Numbered from the stretch's first letter, positions 17,041-26,606 are shown. The stretch: DNA of 38,891 bases from Ruminiclostridium cellobioparum DSM 1351 = ATCC 15832 (GCF_000621505.1 NZ_JHYD01000052.1:1-38891), one strand, 5' to 3'. Program-made: numbers and translations. Notes: generated by a model not told the origin, from the sequence alone.

Positions 17041-18453
17041 TTAATTCTTCAAAACATCGGTATCAATTTCACATGCATCTGAGGTAACCAGCCTTACGGC
17101 GTATTCTTTAGAACCGGCAAGATTCTTTTTGTCAATACCGATGATCTGCATTCCTATTCTGGCAGGAGTACCTTCCAATAAGATGCTGTTTTCATAAACA
17201 GCGGCACTTTTTACCATGAAGTTTTTGACAATCACACCGGTCTGACCCTTTGCAACACCTGAGAACTTATCAAAAAAGCCCAACTCTCCCAGCAAATCGC
17301 TTGCAATCTCCTTATCCTGCGGAAGTACGTATACTCTCTTCATATTTAAATACATTTTGCGTGGAATATAGCACCAATCCCTGTCATAGTGAGTTTTCCA
17401 CTGAGGATGGTAAACGGGGCTGACATATTTTTTATTATTATAAAGCAGAGAGAATTTAACTGCTTTTGAATTATGTATGGCCTCTTCAAGATCAGGACTT
17501 GCATTGAGCGTATCGGCAGTCTGGTAAGTGCCGTTGGGCTGAAAGTATATCGGTTTTTTGGAATCTGATACAAAATAGGCAAGCTCTTTCTTAAGAATTA
17601 CATTCTGCTGGCCTATTTCAAGGGAGGAAAGATCGGTTTCGTTGTACGAGCTTTCGGTATAGGATTCCTGCACCGGCCCAAAGTCTTCAATTCTGTTGGA
17701 CTCCTTTGAAAACGGTATGTCCTGGTAATCTATTTCATAGCCCAATGGTGTGCACAGGTGAACGGTTATATTACTGTTTTCATTTAATAATGCGGATACA
17801 TCCTCGATTTTTATTGAAATTATTTGCACACCTTTTTTGGCGGGGGTACCGGATATGGCTATCTGATTTCCCAACTGGGAAACGTTATCAACGATAAAAT
17901 TATAAATTAAGAAATTGAAATAATTCTGGTTGTCTATGGTAATATTGGGATAAAAACCCAATTGACCCTCGATGTCGAAGACTTTGCCGGCACCTCCCGA
18001 ATAGGTAAAAAGACTGTGTCTTGCCGAAATCACTTTCCGGGGGAGGTACAGCCAGCCCTGATAAAAGGATTGCTTCCATAGATTTGTGTATATGGGCCTG
18101 AGGTATTCTTCGTCGGAAAATACAAAAAGGTAGGATAGATTTTTCCCTCTGGCAATAATCTCGGCAGGAGTTTGTTCTATTTTTTTGCCTGCGGGTTTAT
18201 TTGCAGTGACGGCTCTGTTACCATCCTCATACAGGGTTTTATTATCAGCAGGTAAGATGCTTGATAAAATATCCTTCAACTGCTGGTTTTCATTTTCAGG
18301 AGAAATGGTTTTGCTGATGCGTGAAACATCTGCATTAACCGCTTTGGGAAAATTCAGCTGTGCTATAAAAAAAGCAGATAATATTATAAACAGCAGGGCT
18401 GCCAGACATATTAATAATTTCTGCCTGTTTGTAATGATGACCAAACCATTCAT
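17041..18453 (-). CDS. Exported protein of unknown function with an internal duplication
   Basis: 470 residues from the ATG at 18453; GGAGGT lies 4 bp before it, while the earlier ATG (18465) would overlap that site. One N-terminal membrane helix (about 12-32) acts as anchor or signal. Two copies of a ~135-residue module follow, at about 107-243 and 333-465. Matching blocks are LRPIY..W....GWLYLPRK with VSPVY..W....DWCYIPRK, SGTPAKKGVQIISI with EGTPARIGMQIIGI, and a final VHLCT...EID with VRLVT...EID. The linker (245-330) is Ser/Glu-rich. No catalytic motif is recognised, so it may be an envelope-binding or spore-envelope protein. It is monocistronic. I do not know the family. Confidence 0.75.
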   Translation of the reverse strand: MNGLVIITNRQKLLICLAALLFIILSAFFIAQLNFPKAVNADVSRISKTISPENENQQLKDILSSILPADNKTLYEDGNRAVTANKPAGKKIEQTPAEIIARGKNLSYLFVFSDEEYLRPIYTNLWKQSFYQGWLYLPRKVISARHSLFTYSGGAGKVFDIEGQLGFYPNITIDNQNYFNFLIYNFIVDNVSQLGNQIAISGTPAKKGVQIISIKIEDVSALLNENSNITVHLCTPLGYEIDYQDIPFSKESNRIEDFGPVQESYTESSYNETDLSSLEIGQQNVILKKELAYFVSDSKKPIYFQPNGTYQTADTLNASPDLEEAIHNSKAVKFSLLYNNKKYVSPVYHPQWKTHYDRDWCYIPRKMYLNMKRVYVLPQDKEIASDLLGELGFFDKFSGVAKGQTGVIVKNFMVKSAAVYENSILLEGTPARIGMQIIGIDKKNLAGSKEYAVRLVTSDACEIDTDVLKN

Positions 18454-18602
18454 TATGACCTCCATTTCACTGCCATACAGTGATTATATATTGATAAAAA
18501 TGCACGTAAACAAATAGTTTATGTTATATTTGTATTCAAAACGGGAATAGGATAGACTTAAGATTTACATTGTGGAAAATGTTACACCTGAGATCGCCAA
18601 CC

Positions 18603-18631
18603 TTGACTGATTTATAAAAAGCTGTTATTGT
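18603..18631 (+). promoter_or_regulatory. Candidate promoter of the YerC-type regulator
   Basis: TTGACT (18603-18608), 17 bp, TATTGT (18626-18631). A better -10 hexamer, TATACT, lies at 18631-18636 but at a 22-bp spacing. Confidence 0.35.
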
Positions 18632-18695
18632 ATACTCTAGAGATAGATAATATTAGATAAATAATATATTGTTAACCGTTAGGAGTTTGTCATAT

Positions 18696-18998
18696 ATGAA
18701 TTCCAAGTTAAGAGATGAACATACGGATAGTTTGTTCGATGCTATACTTCTTTTGAATAATAGGGAAGAATGTTATAATTTCTTTGAGGATCTCTGTACC
18801 ATTGCAGAGATCAAAGCATTGGCCCAAAGACTTGAGGTGGCAAAAATGCTGCGAGACAAGAAAACATATACCGATATATGTGATGAGACGGGCGCAAGTA
18901 CTGCAACCATCAGCAGGGTTAACAGATGCCTTGTTTATGGTGCGGATGGGTACAACCTTGTTCTTGACAGACTGCAGGAGAAGGATAGAGACAAATAG
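18696..18998 (+). CDS. YerC/YecD family TrpR-related regulator
   Basis: 100 residues. It has the TrpR-like fold with a helix-turn-helix: EDLCTIAEIKALAQRLEVAKMLRDKKTYTDICDETGASTATISRVNRCL, followed by the family's G-x-DGY motif. The ATG at 18696 has AGGAG 10 bp upstream; the TTG at 18669 is unnecessary. Members are found across Firmicutes, and their target is not established. The next gene starts 18 bp after the stop and is probably cotranscribed. Confidence 0.88.
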   Translation: MNSKLRDEHTDSLFDAILLLNNREECYNFFEDLCTIAEIKALAQRLEVAKMLRDKKTYTDICDETGASTATISRVNRCLVYGADGYNLVLDRLQEKDRDK

Positions 18999-19016
18999 GA
19001 AAGATAGGTAAGGTAG

Positions 19017-19421
19017 ATGCTAAAAAAATTATTTCTCAGCATAATAATTTTGTCTGCTTTGGCTTCCGAAGGCGGGGCTTATTTTTCTGCGGACTTATTG
19101 GACTACTACCTTGTGAATTTTACCCGGCTTGATATAATACAGGATACCCAAATTATTAAACAAACTGCCAGTGTTGAAAATTCCTCAAAAACAAAAGGCA
19201 CTCCGGCAGCTTTTTATAAGATTATATCTCAAAATGCATTTGATGTAAAAAATCCCGTCAGGCACAATTATCCGGATTTTACAGCTATAGTCCCTATAGC
19301 GGCCGGCCTGATTTTTATTACTGTTTTCTATAAAATTTTCACCATAAAAAAATTTTCATATGCGGGACGTTTCCTGCTCAATATCTCAGATTCCTCACCC
19401 CCGGTACTTTGCCGGAACTAA
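19017..19421 (+). CDS. Small membrane protein of unknown function
   Basis: 134 residues. A signal-like N terminus (MLKKLFLSIIILSALASEGGAYFSA) is followed by a Thr/Lys/Ser-rich extracellular-looking stretch (about 30-88) and a single membrane helix (about 92-110, AIVPIAAGLIFITVFYKIF), then a short basic tail. AGGTAAGG lies just before the ATG. It begins 18 bp after the YerC-type regulator and before a terminator, so the two likely form an operon. I do not recognise a family. Confidence 0.6.
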   Translation: MLKKLFLSIIILSALASEGGAYFSADLLDYYLVNFTRLDIIQDTQIIKQTASVENSSKTKGTPAAFYKIISQNAFDVKNPVRHNYPDFTAIVPIAAGLIFITVFYKIFTIKKFSYAGRFLLNISDSSPPVLCRN

Positions 19422-19455
19422 TCAACTTGTCCATCCAATAGCAGAATTTTTATGT

Positions 19456-19504
19456 TTTTGACTTCACGGGATAGTTATCCTTGTTGAATTGAAGTCAAAA
19501 TTTT
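19456..19504 (+). terminator. Terminator upstream of secA
   Basis: TTTTGACTTC (19456-19465) pairs perfectly with GAAGTCAAAA (19491-19500), followed by TTTTCTATTT. Confidence 0.75.
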
Positions 19505-19631
19505 CTATTTAATAAAGATATGCCCAAAAATAAGAAATTTAATTAATCATTTAACTGCATTTAATTAAAATTTAAATAATATGAAAGGTCCAATGGGGCC
19601 GTCAGAGCCATAGCGGCTTGAGGAGGTAGAA

Positions 19632-22364
19632 ATGAAGAAATTTATTGAAAGATTAATAGGCTCATACAGCGATAGAGAATTAAAAAGAATTTATCCAATA
19701 GTTGATACAATAGAGTCTCTGGAACCTGAAATGCAAAAACTCACAGACACACAGCTGAAGGCTAAAACAGCCGAATTTAAAGAGAGGCTTGCAAATGGGG
19801 AAACGCTTGATGACATATTACCCGAAGCGTTTGCTGTGGTCCGTGAGGCATCTGTAAGAGTTCTTGGAATGAGACATTTTAAAGTCCAGTTGATTGGCGG
19901 TATTGTACTTCATCAGGGAAGAATATCTGAAATGAAAACAGGTGAAGGAAAAACGCTGGTGGCAACCTTGCCTGTGTACCTTAATGCATTGGCAGGAAAA
20001 GGTGTACATGTTGTTACGGTAAATGATTACCTGGCAAGGCGTGACAGCGAGCAGATGGGTAAGATTTATACCTTCCTGGGGCTTACCGTAGGGCTTATCG
20101 TACATGATCTTGAAAATGATGAAAGACGGGCGGCATATGGCTGCGATATTACGTACGGTACCAATAATGAACTGGGTTTTGATTATTTGAGAGACAACAT
20201 GGTAATCTACAAGGAGGATATGGTTCAAAGAGAACTGAGCTATGCCATTGTGGACGAAGTTGACTCCATCCTCATTGATGAAGCCAGGACTCCTCTTATT
20301 ATTTCGGGTATGGGAGATAAATCCACCGACCTTTATAAAAAAGCCAACTCCTTTGCATTGAAGCTCAAAGTTAAGGTAATCAAGCAGATGGATGACAAGG
20401 TTGACAGTGACGAAGTATTTGACGAAGATTATATAGTTGATGAAAAGGCACATACCGCAGTACTTACGGCAAACGGTATAAAAAAAGCCGAACAGTACTT
20501 TGGGCTTGAGAACCTCTCTGATCCTGAGAATATGACAATATCCCATCATGTCAACCAGGCAATCAGAGCCCATGGTCTTATGAAAAATGAAAAGGACTAT
20601 GTTGTCAAGGACGGCGAAGTAATAATTGTCGATGAGTTTACCGGCCGTATGATGTACGGAAGACGGTACAGCGACGGACTCCATCAGGCCATTGAAGCCA
20701 AAGAGGGAGTTAAGGTTGAGAGAGAAAGCAAGACTCTTGCTACAATAACCTTCCAGAACTACTTCAGAATGTACAGTAAACTTGCCGGTATGACAGGTAC
20801 CGCCCTTACTGAGGAAAATGAATTCAACACAATTTACAAGCTGGACGTTATAGTTATCCCTACAAATAAGGATATGATACGTAAGGATAATCCTGATGTG
20901 GTATATAAAAATGAAGCGGGTAAGTTTAATGCCGTAATAGAAGATATTGCAGACTGCCATAAAAGAGGTCAGCCTGCACTTATAGGTACAATTTCCATTG
21001 AGAAGTCCGAATTCCTCAGCGCAATGCTGAAGAGAAAGGGGATAGTCCACCAGGTTCTGAATGCCAAGTACCATGAAAAAGAAGCCGAGATCATTGCCCA
21101 GGCCGGTAAATTTGGAGCTGTTACAATTGCTACCAATATGGCCGGTAGAGGAACCGACATAGTTCTGGGAGGTAATTCGGAATACATGGCCAAGCAGGAA
21201 ATGAGAAAGCTGGGCTATTCGGATGAATTGATAAGTGCTTCTACAAGCTTTAACGATACCGATGATGAGCTTATTCTCGAGGCAAGAAGCCGTTTTAAGG
21301 AGCTGAATGACAAGTTCAGGCAGATAACCAATGATGAAAGAGAAAAGGTTATTGAAGCCGGCGGTCTTCACATAATAGGTACTGAAAGACACGAATCGAG
21401 ACGTATTGACAATCAGCTGAGAGGCCGTTCGGGCCGTCAGGGTGACCCCGGATCCTCAAGGTTTTATATATCTCTTGAAGATGATCTAATGAGATTGTTC
21501 GGTTCGGAAAGACTGACAAACATAGTAAACGCACTTGGGCTTGAGGATGATCAGCCAATAGAGCATAAAATGCTTTCAAATGCCATAGAAAATGCTCAGA
21601 AGAAGGTCGAAGGCAGGAACTTTGACGTTCGTAAGAGAGTTCTGCAGTATGACGACGTTATGAACAAGCAGAGAGAAGTGATCTATGCACAGAGAAAGAC
21701 CGTTCTTAACGGAGATAATCTCAGGGATTACTTTATAAAAATGTTTGAAAGTCTTGTTGACGGCGTGATCTCTACCTATTGTGCCGAGAACCAGTATGCA
21801 GATATGTGGGATTGGGATTCCATGATAGGTTACCTTGAAAGTATATTCCTGCCGCAGGGTGCGCTGCAGGTTACCGAAGAAGACCGGGCTACCTTCGATA
21901 AGGAAGATTTGAAGGAAAAGCTCATGGAAATTGTCAACAAGATTTATGAGTTCAAGGAAAATGACATCGGAGTTGAACTCATGAGAGAGCTTGAAAGAGT
22001 TGTTCTTCTGAAGGTAGTCGATGAAAAATGGATGGATCACATTGATGCCATGGATCAGCTCAAGCATGGCATAGGCCTGAGAGCATACGGACAGCGGGAT
22101 CCTGTAATAGAATATAAATTTGAAGGCTTCCAGATGTTTGAGGAAATGATCAAGAGTATCCAGGAAGACTCAATCAAACTGCTGGTAAGATCCAGAATAG
22201 ACAGAGAACATGCTCCGCAGCGTGAAAAGGTTGCAGAACCTGTAGCCGCAAGCCATGGAGATGATGAACCAAAGAAGCCTGTTACAAACAATAGCAGAGT
22301 TGGAAGAAACGATCCCTGTCCATGCGGCAGCGGAAAGAAATACAAGCTCTGCTGCGGAAAATAA
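19632..22364 (+). CDS. secA: Protein translocase ATPase SecA
   Basis: 910 residues, full length. SecA pushes preproteins through SecYEG using ATP. Motifs in order: Walker [11 protein letters not shown] (about 103-112), [13 protein letters not shown], the Walker B/DEVD segment [20 protein letters not shown] (about 206-225), the preprotein cross-linking domain, [42 protein letters not shown] in the second nucleotide domain, and the C-terminal zinc SEC-C motif [22 protein letters not shown] precedes the ATG. It has its own terminator. It would export the secreted proteins encoded nearby, such as the GH18-SLH protein and the phosphatase. Confidence 0.98.
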   Translation: MKKFIERLIGSYSDRELKRIYPIVDTIESLEPEMQKLTDTQLKAKTAEFKERLANGETLDDILPEAFAVVREASVRVLGMRHFKVQLIGGIVLHQGRISEMKTGEGKTLVATLPVYLNALAGKGVHVVTVNDYLARRDSEQMGKIYTFLGLTVGLIVHDLENDERRAAYGCDITYGTNNELGFDYLRDNMVIYKEDMVQRELSYAIVDEVDSILIDEARTPLIISGMGDKSTDLYKKANSFALKLKVKVIKQMDDKVDSDEVFDEDYIVDEKAHTAVLTANGIKKAEQYFGLENLSDPENMTISHHVNQAIRAHGLMKNEKDYVVKDGEVIIVDEFTGRMMYGRRYSDGLHQAIEAKEGVKVERESKTLATITFQNYFRMYSKLAGMTGTALTEENEFNTIYKLDVIVIPTNKDMIRKDNPDVVYKNEAGKFNAVIEDIADCHKRGQPALIGTISIEKSEFLSAMLKRKGIVHQVLNAKYHEKEAEIIAQAGKFGAVTIATNMAGRGTDIVLGGNSEYMAKQEMRKLGYSDELISASTSFNDTDDELILEARSRFKELNDKFRQITNDEREKVIEAGGLHIIGTERHESRRIDNQLRGRSGRQGDPGSSRFYISLEDDLMRLFGSERLTNIVNALGLEDDQPIEHKMLSNAIENAQKKVEGRNFDVRKRVLQYDDVMNKQREVIYAQRKTVLNGDNLRDYFIKMFESLVDGVISTYCAENQYADMWDWDSMIGYLESIFLPQGALQVTEEDRATFDKEDLKEKLMEIVNKIYEFKENDIGVELMRELERVVLLKVVDEKWMDHIDAMDQLKHGIGLRAYGQRDPVIEYKFEGFQMFEEMIKSIQEDSIKLLVRSRIDREHAPQREKVAEPVAASHGDDEPKKPVTNNSRVGRNDPCPCGSGKKYKLCCGK

Positions 22365-22416
22365 GAGCACACATTAATTATCAAATAAATATAAAATAAA
22401 TATCAAATATCCAAAG

Positions 22417-22476
22417 AAATACTGCAAGAGCCCGGGAAGGGATGAAATTTGTCCGACCGGGCCTGCGGTATTTTTT
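22417..22476 (+). terminator. Terminator after secA
   Basis: AAATACTGC...GCCCGG pairs with CCGGGC..TGCGGTATTT (outer arm 22417, inner arm about 22429-22463) with a small bulge, ending in a run of T. Confidence 0.85.
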
Positions 22477-22536
22477 GCATTATTGAAATCCATTTCGTTT
22501 TTATTGTGAATATCAAAATCTGGTATGTAAACAATA

Positions 22537-22593
22537 ATAAAGTCAATTAATATCGGCTGAAAGGGCCAAGATTTCAACCGCAATTGACTTTAT
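22537..22593 (+). promoter_or_regulatory. Long hairpin in the leader of the GH18-SLH gene
   Basis: ATAAAGTCAATT (22537-22548) pairs with AATTGACTTTAT (22582-22593), 12 bp perfect. Inside it, CGGCTGAAA pairs with TTTCAACCG with one mismatch. The structure ends about 12 bp before the GGGGAGG ribosome site. There is no T-run, so a leader element or operator is likelier than a terminator. Confidence 0.5.
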
Positions 22594-22619
22594 GAAATAA
22601 ATCGGGGAGGAACCCAATA

Positions 22620-24248
22620 ATGCACTTAAAGAAATGCCCTATTTTTATTATTGTCTTTGCGGTATTATTTCAGATTAATGCCGGTGCTTATGAAAGTTTG
22701 AGCTATCTGTACGGAGGGAACACCACAACCTATATCAACAGCGTAAATGTAACCGGAGCAAATCTGACGACAGTCTGCCCTGATTATTTTGAGATAAACG
22801 GTAACGGTACTCTGAAAACTACAATAAAAGCTGATCCTCTTTTTGTGTACAGCATTCATGCCAAAGGGATCAAGGTAATACCCTATTTAAGCAACAACTG
22901 GGACCGGACTCTGGGTCGCGCCGCAGTTGCAAACAGGTCGGCCTTTGCAGCTGAATTGGCTGCAAAGGTGTCGGAATTGGAATGCGACGGCGTCAATGTG
23001 GATATTCAAAATCTCACAGAGGCTGACCGGGATGCTTTCACTGATTTCGTCAGGCTGCTGAGAGCTGCTCTTCCCAAATCCAAGGTCCTGTATGTTTGCA
23101 CTGCTGCAAATCCGTGGGGGTTGACAACAGGCTGGCAGGGGTCCTATGATTATAAGGCATTGGGTTCCAACAGTGACATGTTATTTATAATGGCGTATGA
23201 TGAACACTACAGCGGCGGCACACCGGGAGCTGTTGCAAGTTTGTCCTTTGCAGAACAATCCGTAAAATATGCCCTGAAATATGTTCCGCCCGCAAAAGTC
23301 ATGCTTGGCATTCCTTTTTACGGAAGGTACTGGAAGCAGGGCGCTGCCGCCGGCGGCTACGGGATTACCATATCAGACGTTGAAAGGCTTGTATCGGCAT
23401 ACAAGGCTGTGACCTGGTATGACAGCAGCGCTCAGTGCGCCAGGGCCGCGCTGGTATTGTCGGATACCGATAATGCAGTCATATGGGGAAGCAGCCGGCT
23501 TTCAGCCGGTACTTATGATATTTGGTATGAAAATGACACTTCTATTGAGAAAAAGCTTTCACTGGTATCCAAGTACGGTCTTGCAGGTGCCGGAAGCTGG
23601 GCTTTGGGCCAGGAACCCCAGCGCATCTGGAAAAATTACGGTTTGTGGCTGTTGGGCAAACCTTTTGTTGATATAGAAAACCACTGGGCGCAGAGTTATA
23701 TTCTCAATTTGACTCAGAAGGGAATCATATCAGGTTTCCCCGATAAGCGTTTTGTTCCCAATGGAAATCTCACAAGGGCACAGGCTGCGGCATTATTTGT
23801 AAATTTCCTGGGGCTGCGGAACGAACCCGGTTCAGGCACATTTTCCGATACGGCGGGCCACTGGGCTGAAAAACAGATTTCAATCACAAAACAATACGGC
23901 ATATTTGCAGGATATGGCGGGAATTTATTCTACCCCAATAAAAACATCACCAGGGAAGAGTTTGCTGTTATATGTGATAAGGTTTTATACAGCCCCGACA
24001 CAGTTAATTTTTCCCAGAAGATTTACAGCGACGTAAGTCCTGAAACCAATCCCTGGTCAAACAAATCAATAATTTTGCTTTCCATGAACAACATTTTATC
24101 AGGCTATCCGGATGGTACCTTCAAACCCGGAAATACAATTACAAGGGCCGAGGCCGTGAGGGTCATATCAGCCATGCTGGATTACCCGGGCGGGTTTTCG
24201 GTAGCACCCGGTAAATTCAAAAGCCCCATACCCATCGAACCGCATTAG
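22620..24248 (+). CDS. GH18-family protein with three SLH domains, catalytic Glu replaced
   Basis: 542 residues. The signal peptide is about 1-23. A glycoside hydrolase family 18 domain spans about 27-345, similar to spore-cortex and cell-wall hydrolases: DGVNVDIQ (123-130), MAYDEHYSGGTPG (191-203), VMLGIPFYGRYW and WALGQE (327-332). Three SLH repeats at about 349-398, 408-456 and 468-522 should bind secondary cell-wall polymer and hold it on the surface. The GH18 signature DGxDxDxE normally ends in the catalytic Glu; here residue 130 is Gln (codon CAA at 23007-23009), so it may bind glycan rather than cut it. A strong ribosome site is present. It is monocistronic, with a large leader hairpin. 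Confidence 0.9.
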   Translation: MHLKKCPIFIIVFAVLFQINAGAYESLSYLYGGNTTTYINSVNVTGANLTTVCPDYFEINGNGTLKTTIKADPLFVYSIHAKGIKVIPYLSNNWDRTLGRAAVANRSAFAAELAAKVSELECDGVNVDIQNLTEADRDAFTDFVRLLRAALPKSKVLYVCTAANPWGLTTGWQGSYDYKALGSNSDMLFIMAYDEHYSGGTPGAVASLSFAEQSVKYALKYVPPAKVMLGIPFYGRYWKQGAAAGGYGITISDVERLVSAYKAVTWYDSSAQCARAALVLSDTDNAVIWGSSRLSAGTYDIWYENDTSIEKKLSLVSKYGLAGAGSWALGQEPQRIWKNYGLWLLGKPFVDIENHWAQSYILNLTQKGIISGFPDKRFVPNGNLTRAQAAALFVNFLGLRNEPGSGTFSDTAGHWAEKQISITKQYGIFAGYGGNLFYPNKNITREEFAVICDKVLYSPDTVNFSQKIYSDVSPETNPWSNKSIILLSMNNILSGYPDGTFKPGNTITRAEAVRVISAMLDYPGGFSVAPGKFKSPIPIEPH

Positions 24249-24264
24249 GAATCTGAAAAGCTGA

Positions 24265-24322
24265 TTGACAATGATTATCAATTAGATTAAGATAGTATGG
24301 AGAAAATTGAGAATGATTATCA
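24265..24322 (+). promoter_or_regulatory. fur promoter with two Fur boxes
   Basis: TTGACA (24265-24270), 17 bp, TAAGAT (24288-24293) is a good sigma-A promoter. TGACAATGATTATCA (24266-24280) and TGAGAATGATTATCA (24308-24322) each match the 15-bp Fur box TGATAATNATTATCA with one mismatch. The first overlaps the -35 and spacer; the second lies just after the expected start point. Their starts are 42 bp apart, about four helical turns. This predicts iron-dependent autorepression. Confidence 0.85.
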
Positions 24323-24381
24323 AGCGGCAAAGGAGTTCCCTATTGGAAATTCTGTAAAAACACCTGAGAGGAGATGTGTTT

Positions 24382-24825
24382 TTGAATACTGGTGATGATG
24401 GCTTTTTAAAGGAAAAGTTAAAGGAATACGGATACAAATTTACTGGCCAGCGGGCCGCCATTCTGGAAACCATACTTCAATGCTCCGGTCAGCATGTAAG
24501 TACGGAAGAAATATTTAATATTGTAAAATTAAAGCATCCTGAGATTGGTCTGGCGACAGTATACAGAACAATGATTCTTCTGGACAAGCTCGGACTGGTG
24601 CACAAGCTGGATTTTGATGATGGCTTTAGCCGCTATGAACTGGTTAAGCCCAATGAGGATCACACACACCATCATTTGATATGCAGTTCCTGCGGCTCGG
24701 TGTCAGAGGTAGAGGAAGATCTTCTGGATTCTCTTGAAGAAGAAATTTTAAAAAAGAACGGTTTTCTGGTTAAGGACCATAGAGTTCAGTTTTATGGTTT
24801 GTGCAGCAAATGCAGGAATGAATGA
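24382..24825 (+). CDS. fur: Fur-family transcriptional regulator, probably Fur itself
   Basis: 147 residues. A winged helix (about 10-85, FTGQRAAILETILQ, GLATVYRTMILLDKLGLV) is followed by a dimerisation/metal domain with the His cluster HTHHH, zinc motif CSSC and a second CSKC near the end. The TTG at 24382 lies 8 bp after GGAG and is preferred; a GTG at 24376 is too close to it. Fur, PerR and Zur are hard to tell apart from protein alone, but the two upstream boxes match Fur, not the PerR box (TTATAATNATTATAA), and favour an iron regulator controlling itself. A terminator follows. Confidence 0.88.
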   Translation: MNTGDDGFLKEKLKEYGYKFTGQRAAILETILQCSGQHVSTEEIFNIVKLKHPEIGLATVYRTMILLDKLGLVHKLDFDDGFSRYELVKPNEDHTHHHLICSSCGSVSEVEEDLLDSLEEEILKKNGFLVKDHRVQFYGLCSKCRNE

Positions 24826-24841
24826 ATTGTCGACATTTTAG

Positions 24842-24880
24842 GGTAAGTTCATCCATAGGATCGGACTTATCTTTTTATTT
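24842..24880 (+). terminator. Terminator after fur
   Basis: GGTAAGTTC (24842-24850) pairs with the GGACTTATC arm ending at 24871, with an inner ATCC/GGAT stem, followed by TTTTTATTTT. Confidence 0.8.
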
Positions 24881-25031
24881 TACAAAAAAGTATGAAATTT
24901 GTACACAACCGAAGTTTGTCATGAATTGAATTTGAAATCTAAATTTGAGCTTAATGTAATTTTATCATACATTTATTATGCTAAAATGTAATCAAATTAT
25001 GGAAACCAAATAACTAATTTCGGAGCTCGAT

Positions 25032-26606
25032 ATGAAAAAAATTGTACTAATATTTTGCATTACAATGGTTTTAAATCTTATGGGTGTTCCGGCGTATGCA
25101 GAAACGGCCGGGGCCATACAAAAGGACAATTCCTTTCCGGTCAGGTACCTGTGTGAAAGCCTGGGAGCAAAGATTTCGTGGAATGCACAGCACAAAACAG
25201 TCACTGTAAACTACCGGAACAAAAGTCTGGAACTTAGAATCGGCAGTAAAACAATAATATCAAACGGAAAGCCAAAAAATTTAGAAAATGAAATAAGTAC
25301 TTCGGGAGGAAGAGCCCTCCTGCCGGTAAGCGTGCTTAATAACGAGCTTGGGCTGGGGCTGTCGGAGCAGGACTGTCTGAGCATAGTCGGAAAAAAGTTT
25401 ATCGGTCTGCTTAATGGCAAAAGCTATGAGGAAGCTGAGGCACTGCTTAGCCGGATATTTTCAAACTATCTGACATCAGACGGTATGGAGTATCTGGCAG
25501 AAGGTATTCCCCAGCTGCAGCCGGCCGACGAAAATACAGAGTATTGGCAGGATTCTTTGCATCAGATCATAGGAATACCTCTCAAGGATGGACAAAATAC
25601 GTATTATGCTATCCGGTTTGATCATGAAGGAAAAATAGACGAACTTGGAATTTTGGGACGGCAGCCTGAAGCGGCACCGGCACCGGAGTATACTTCAGCA
25701 GGAAGCTTTACCGAAACAGAGGTTGTCATTGGCACAGGCGCATGGGCGCTGCCCGGCACATTGACCATGCCTGAGGGAGACGGGCCGTTTCCGGCAGTCA
25801 TACTGGTCCACGATTCAGGAGCCCTTGACAGGGATGAAACAACGGGATATATAAAGCCCTTCAGAGATATTGCATATGGCCTTGCTTCAAGGAATATAGC
25901 TGTTTTAAGATACGATAAGAGAACTTTGATCCATAGTTCCAAGCTTAAGCTCATCGGAAACGTGACCTTGAATGAAGAGACCGAGCAGGATGCATATGCG
26001 GCTGCCGAATTCCTCAAAACGGCAAAGAGCATAGATAATTCCCGCATTATCACGCTTGGGCACAGCCTGGGAGGTTATGCAGTACCCAGAATACTGGCGA
26101 CGGGCGGAGATACCTTTAAGGCAGGGATAATTATGAACGGTTTTACAAGACCGCAGTATGAGCTTATACCGGAATATCTTGAATATCTTGAGGGAAAGGG
26201 GCTGGCAAGTGCAGGCCAGCTGGAATATGTAAAAGCTCAGGTGGACATGCTGTCTTCATCTGGTTTTAATCCCAAAAAGCCGCCCGAAAGCTATACTATG
26301 GGCAATTTGCATTATTACAGTTATATGAAGGATTATGATGTTATGGACCAGGCCGGAAAAATTAATAAGCCTGTGCTTGTCATGCAGGGTCAAAGGGATT
26401 TTATTGTCAGTACCGATATAGATTTCAACAATTGGAAAAAGGCTTTTGAGCAGAATATAAATGCCCGGTTCAAACTGTATCCGGAATTAAACCACCTGCT
26501 TACCGGAGGTGAGGGGGACAGTACTCCCCAGGAGTATTACAGCAAAACAAATATACCTGAATATGTTATTGACGATATTGTTGATTTTATAAATAAACTG
26601 GAATAA
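25032..26606 (+). CDS. Secreted alpha/beta hydrolase with copper-amine-oxidase-like N-terminal domain
   Basis: 524 residues. The signal peptide is about 1-24. A copper-amine-oxidase N-domain-like module (about 36-115, FPVRYLCESLGAKISWNAQHKTVTV) comes first, as in many clostridial wall-associated proteins. A DUF3887-like region (about 116-210) follows, then an alpha/beta hydrolase domain (about 225-524). The hydrolase has VILVHDSG, the nucleophile elbow GHSLGG with Ser345, QGQRDFIV holding the probable Asp, and LNHLLTGG with the probable His. A surface-exposed esterase or peptidase-like hydrolase is likely; the substrate is unknown. GGAG precedes the ATG by 8 bp. It is probably monocistronic. 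Confidence 0.85.
   Translation: MKKIVLIFCITMVLNLMGVPAYAETAGAIQKDNSFPVRYLCESLGAKISWNAQHKTVTVNYRNKSLELRIGSKTIISNGKPKNLENEISTSGGRALLPVSVLNNELGLGLSEQDCLSIVGKKFIGLLNGKSYEEAEALLSRIFSNYLTSDGMEYLAEGIPQLQPADENTEYWQDSLHQIIGIPLKDGQNTYYAIRFDHEGKIDELGILGRQPEAAPAPEYTSAGSFTETEVVIGTGAWALPGTLTMPEGDGPFPAVILVHDSGALDRDETTGYIKPFRDIAYGLASRNIAVLRYDKRTLIHSSKLKLIGNVTLNEETEQDAYAAAEFLKTAKSIDNSRIITLGHSLGGYAVPRILATGGDTFKAGIIMNGFTRPQYELIPEYLEYLEGKGLASAGQLEYVKAQVDMLSSSGFNPKKPPESYTMGNLHYYSYMKDYDVMDQAGKINKPVLVMQGQRDFIVSTDIDFNNWKKAFEQNINARFKLYPELNHLLTGGEGDSTPQEYYSKTNIPEYVIDDIVDFINKLE

Noticed and set aside
19818-21392. 524-codon minus-strand ORF opposite secA
   Set aside because: It lies wholly inside the well-supported secA gene; its translation has no recognisable motif and no ribosome site. 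It is a by-product of secA codon usage.
24265-24322. PerR or Zur boxes
   Set aside because: The bases match TGATAATNATTATCA (Fur) better than TTATAATNATTATAA (PerR).
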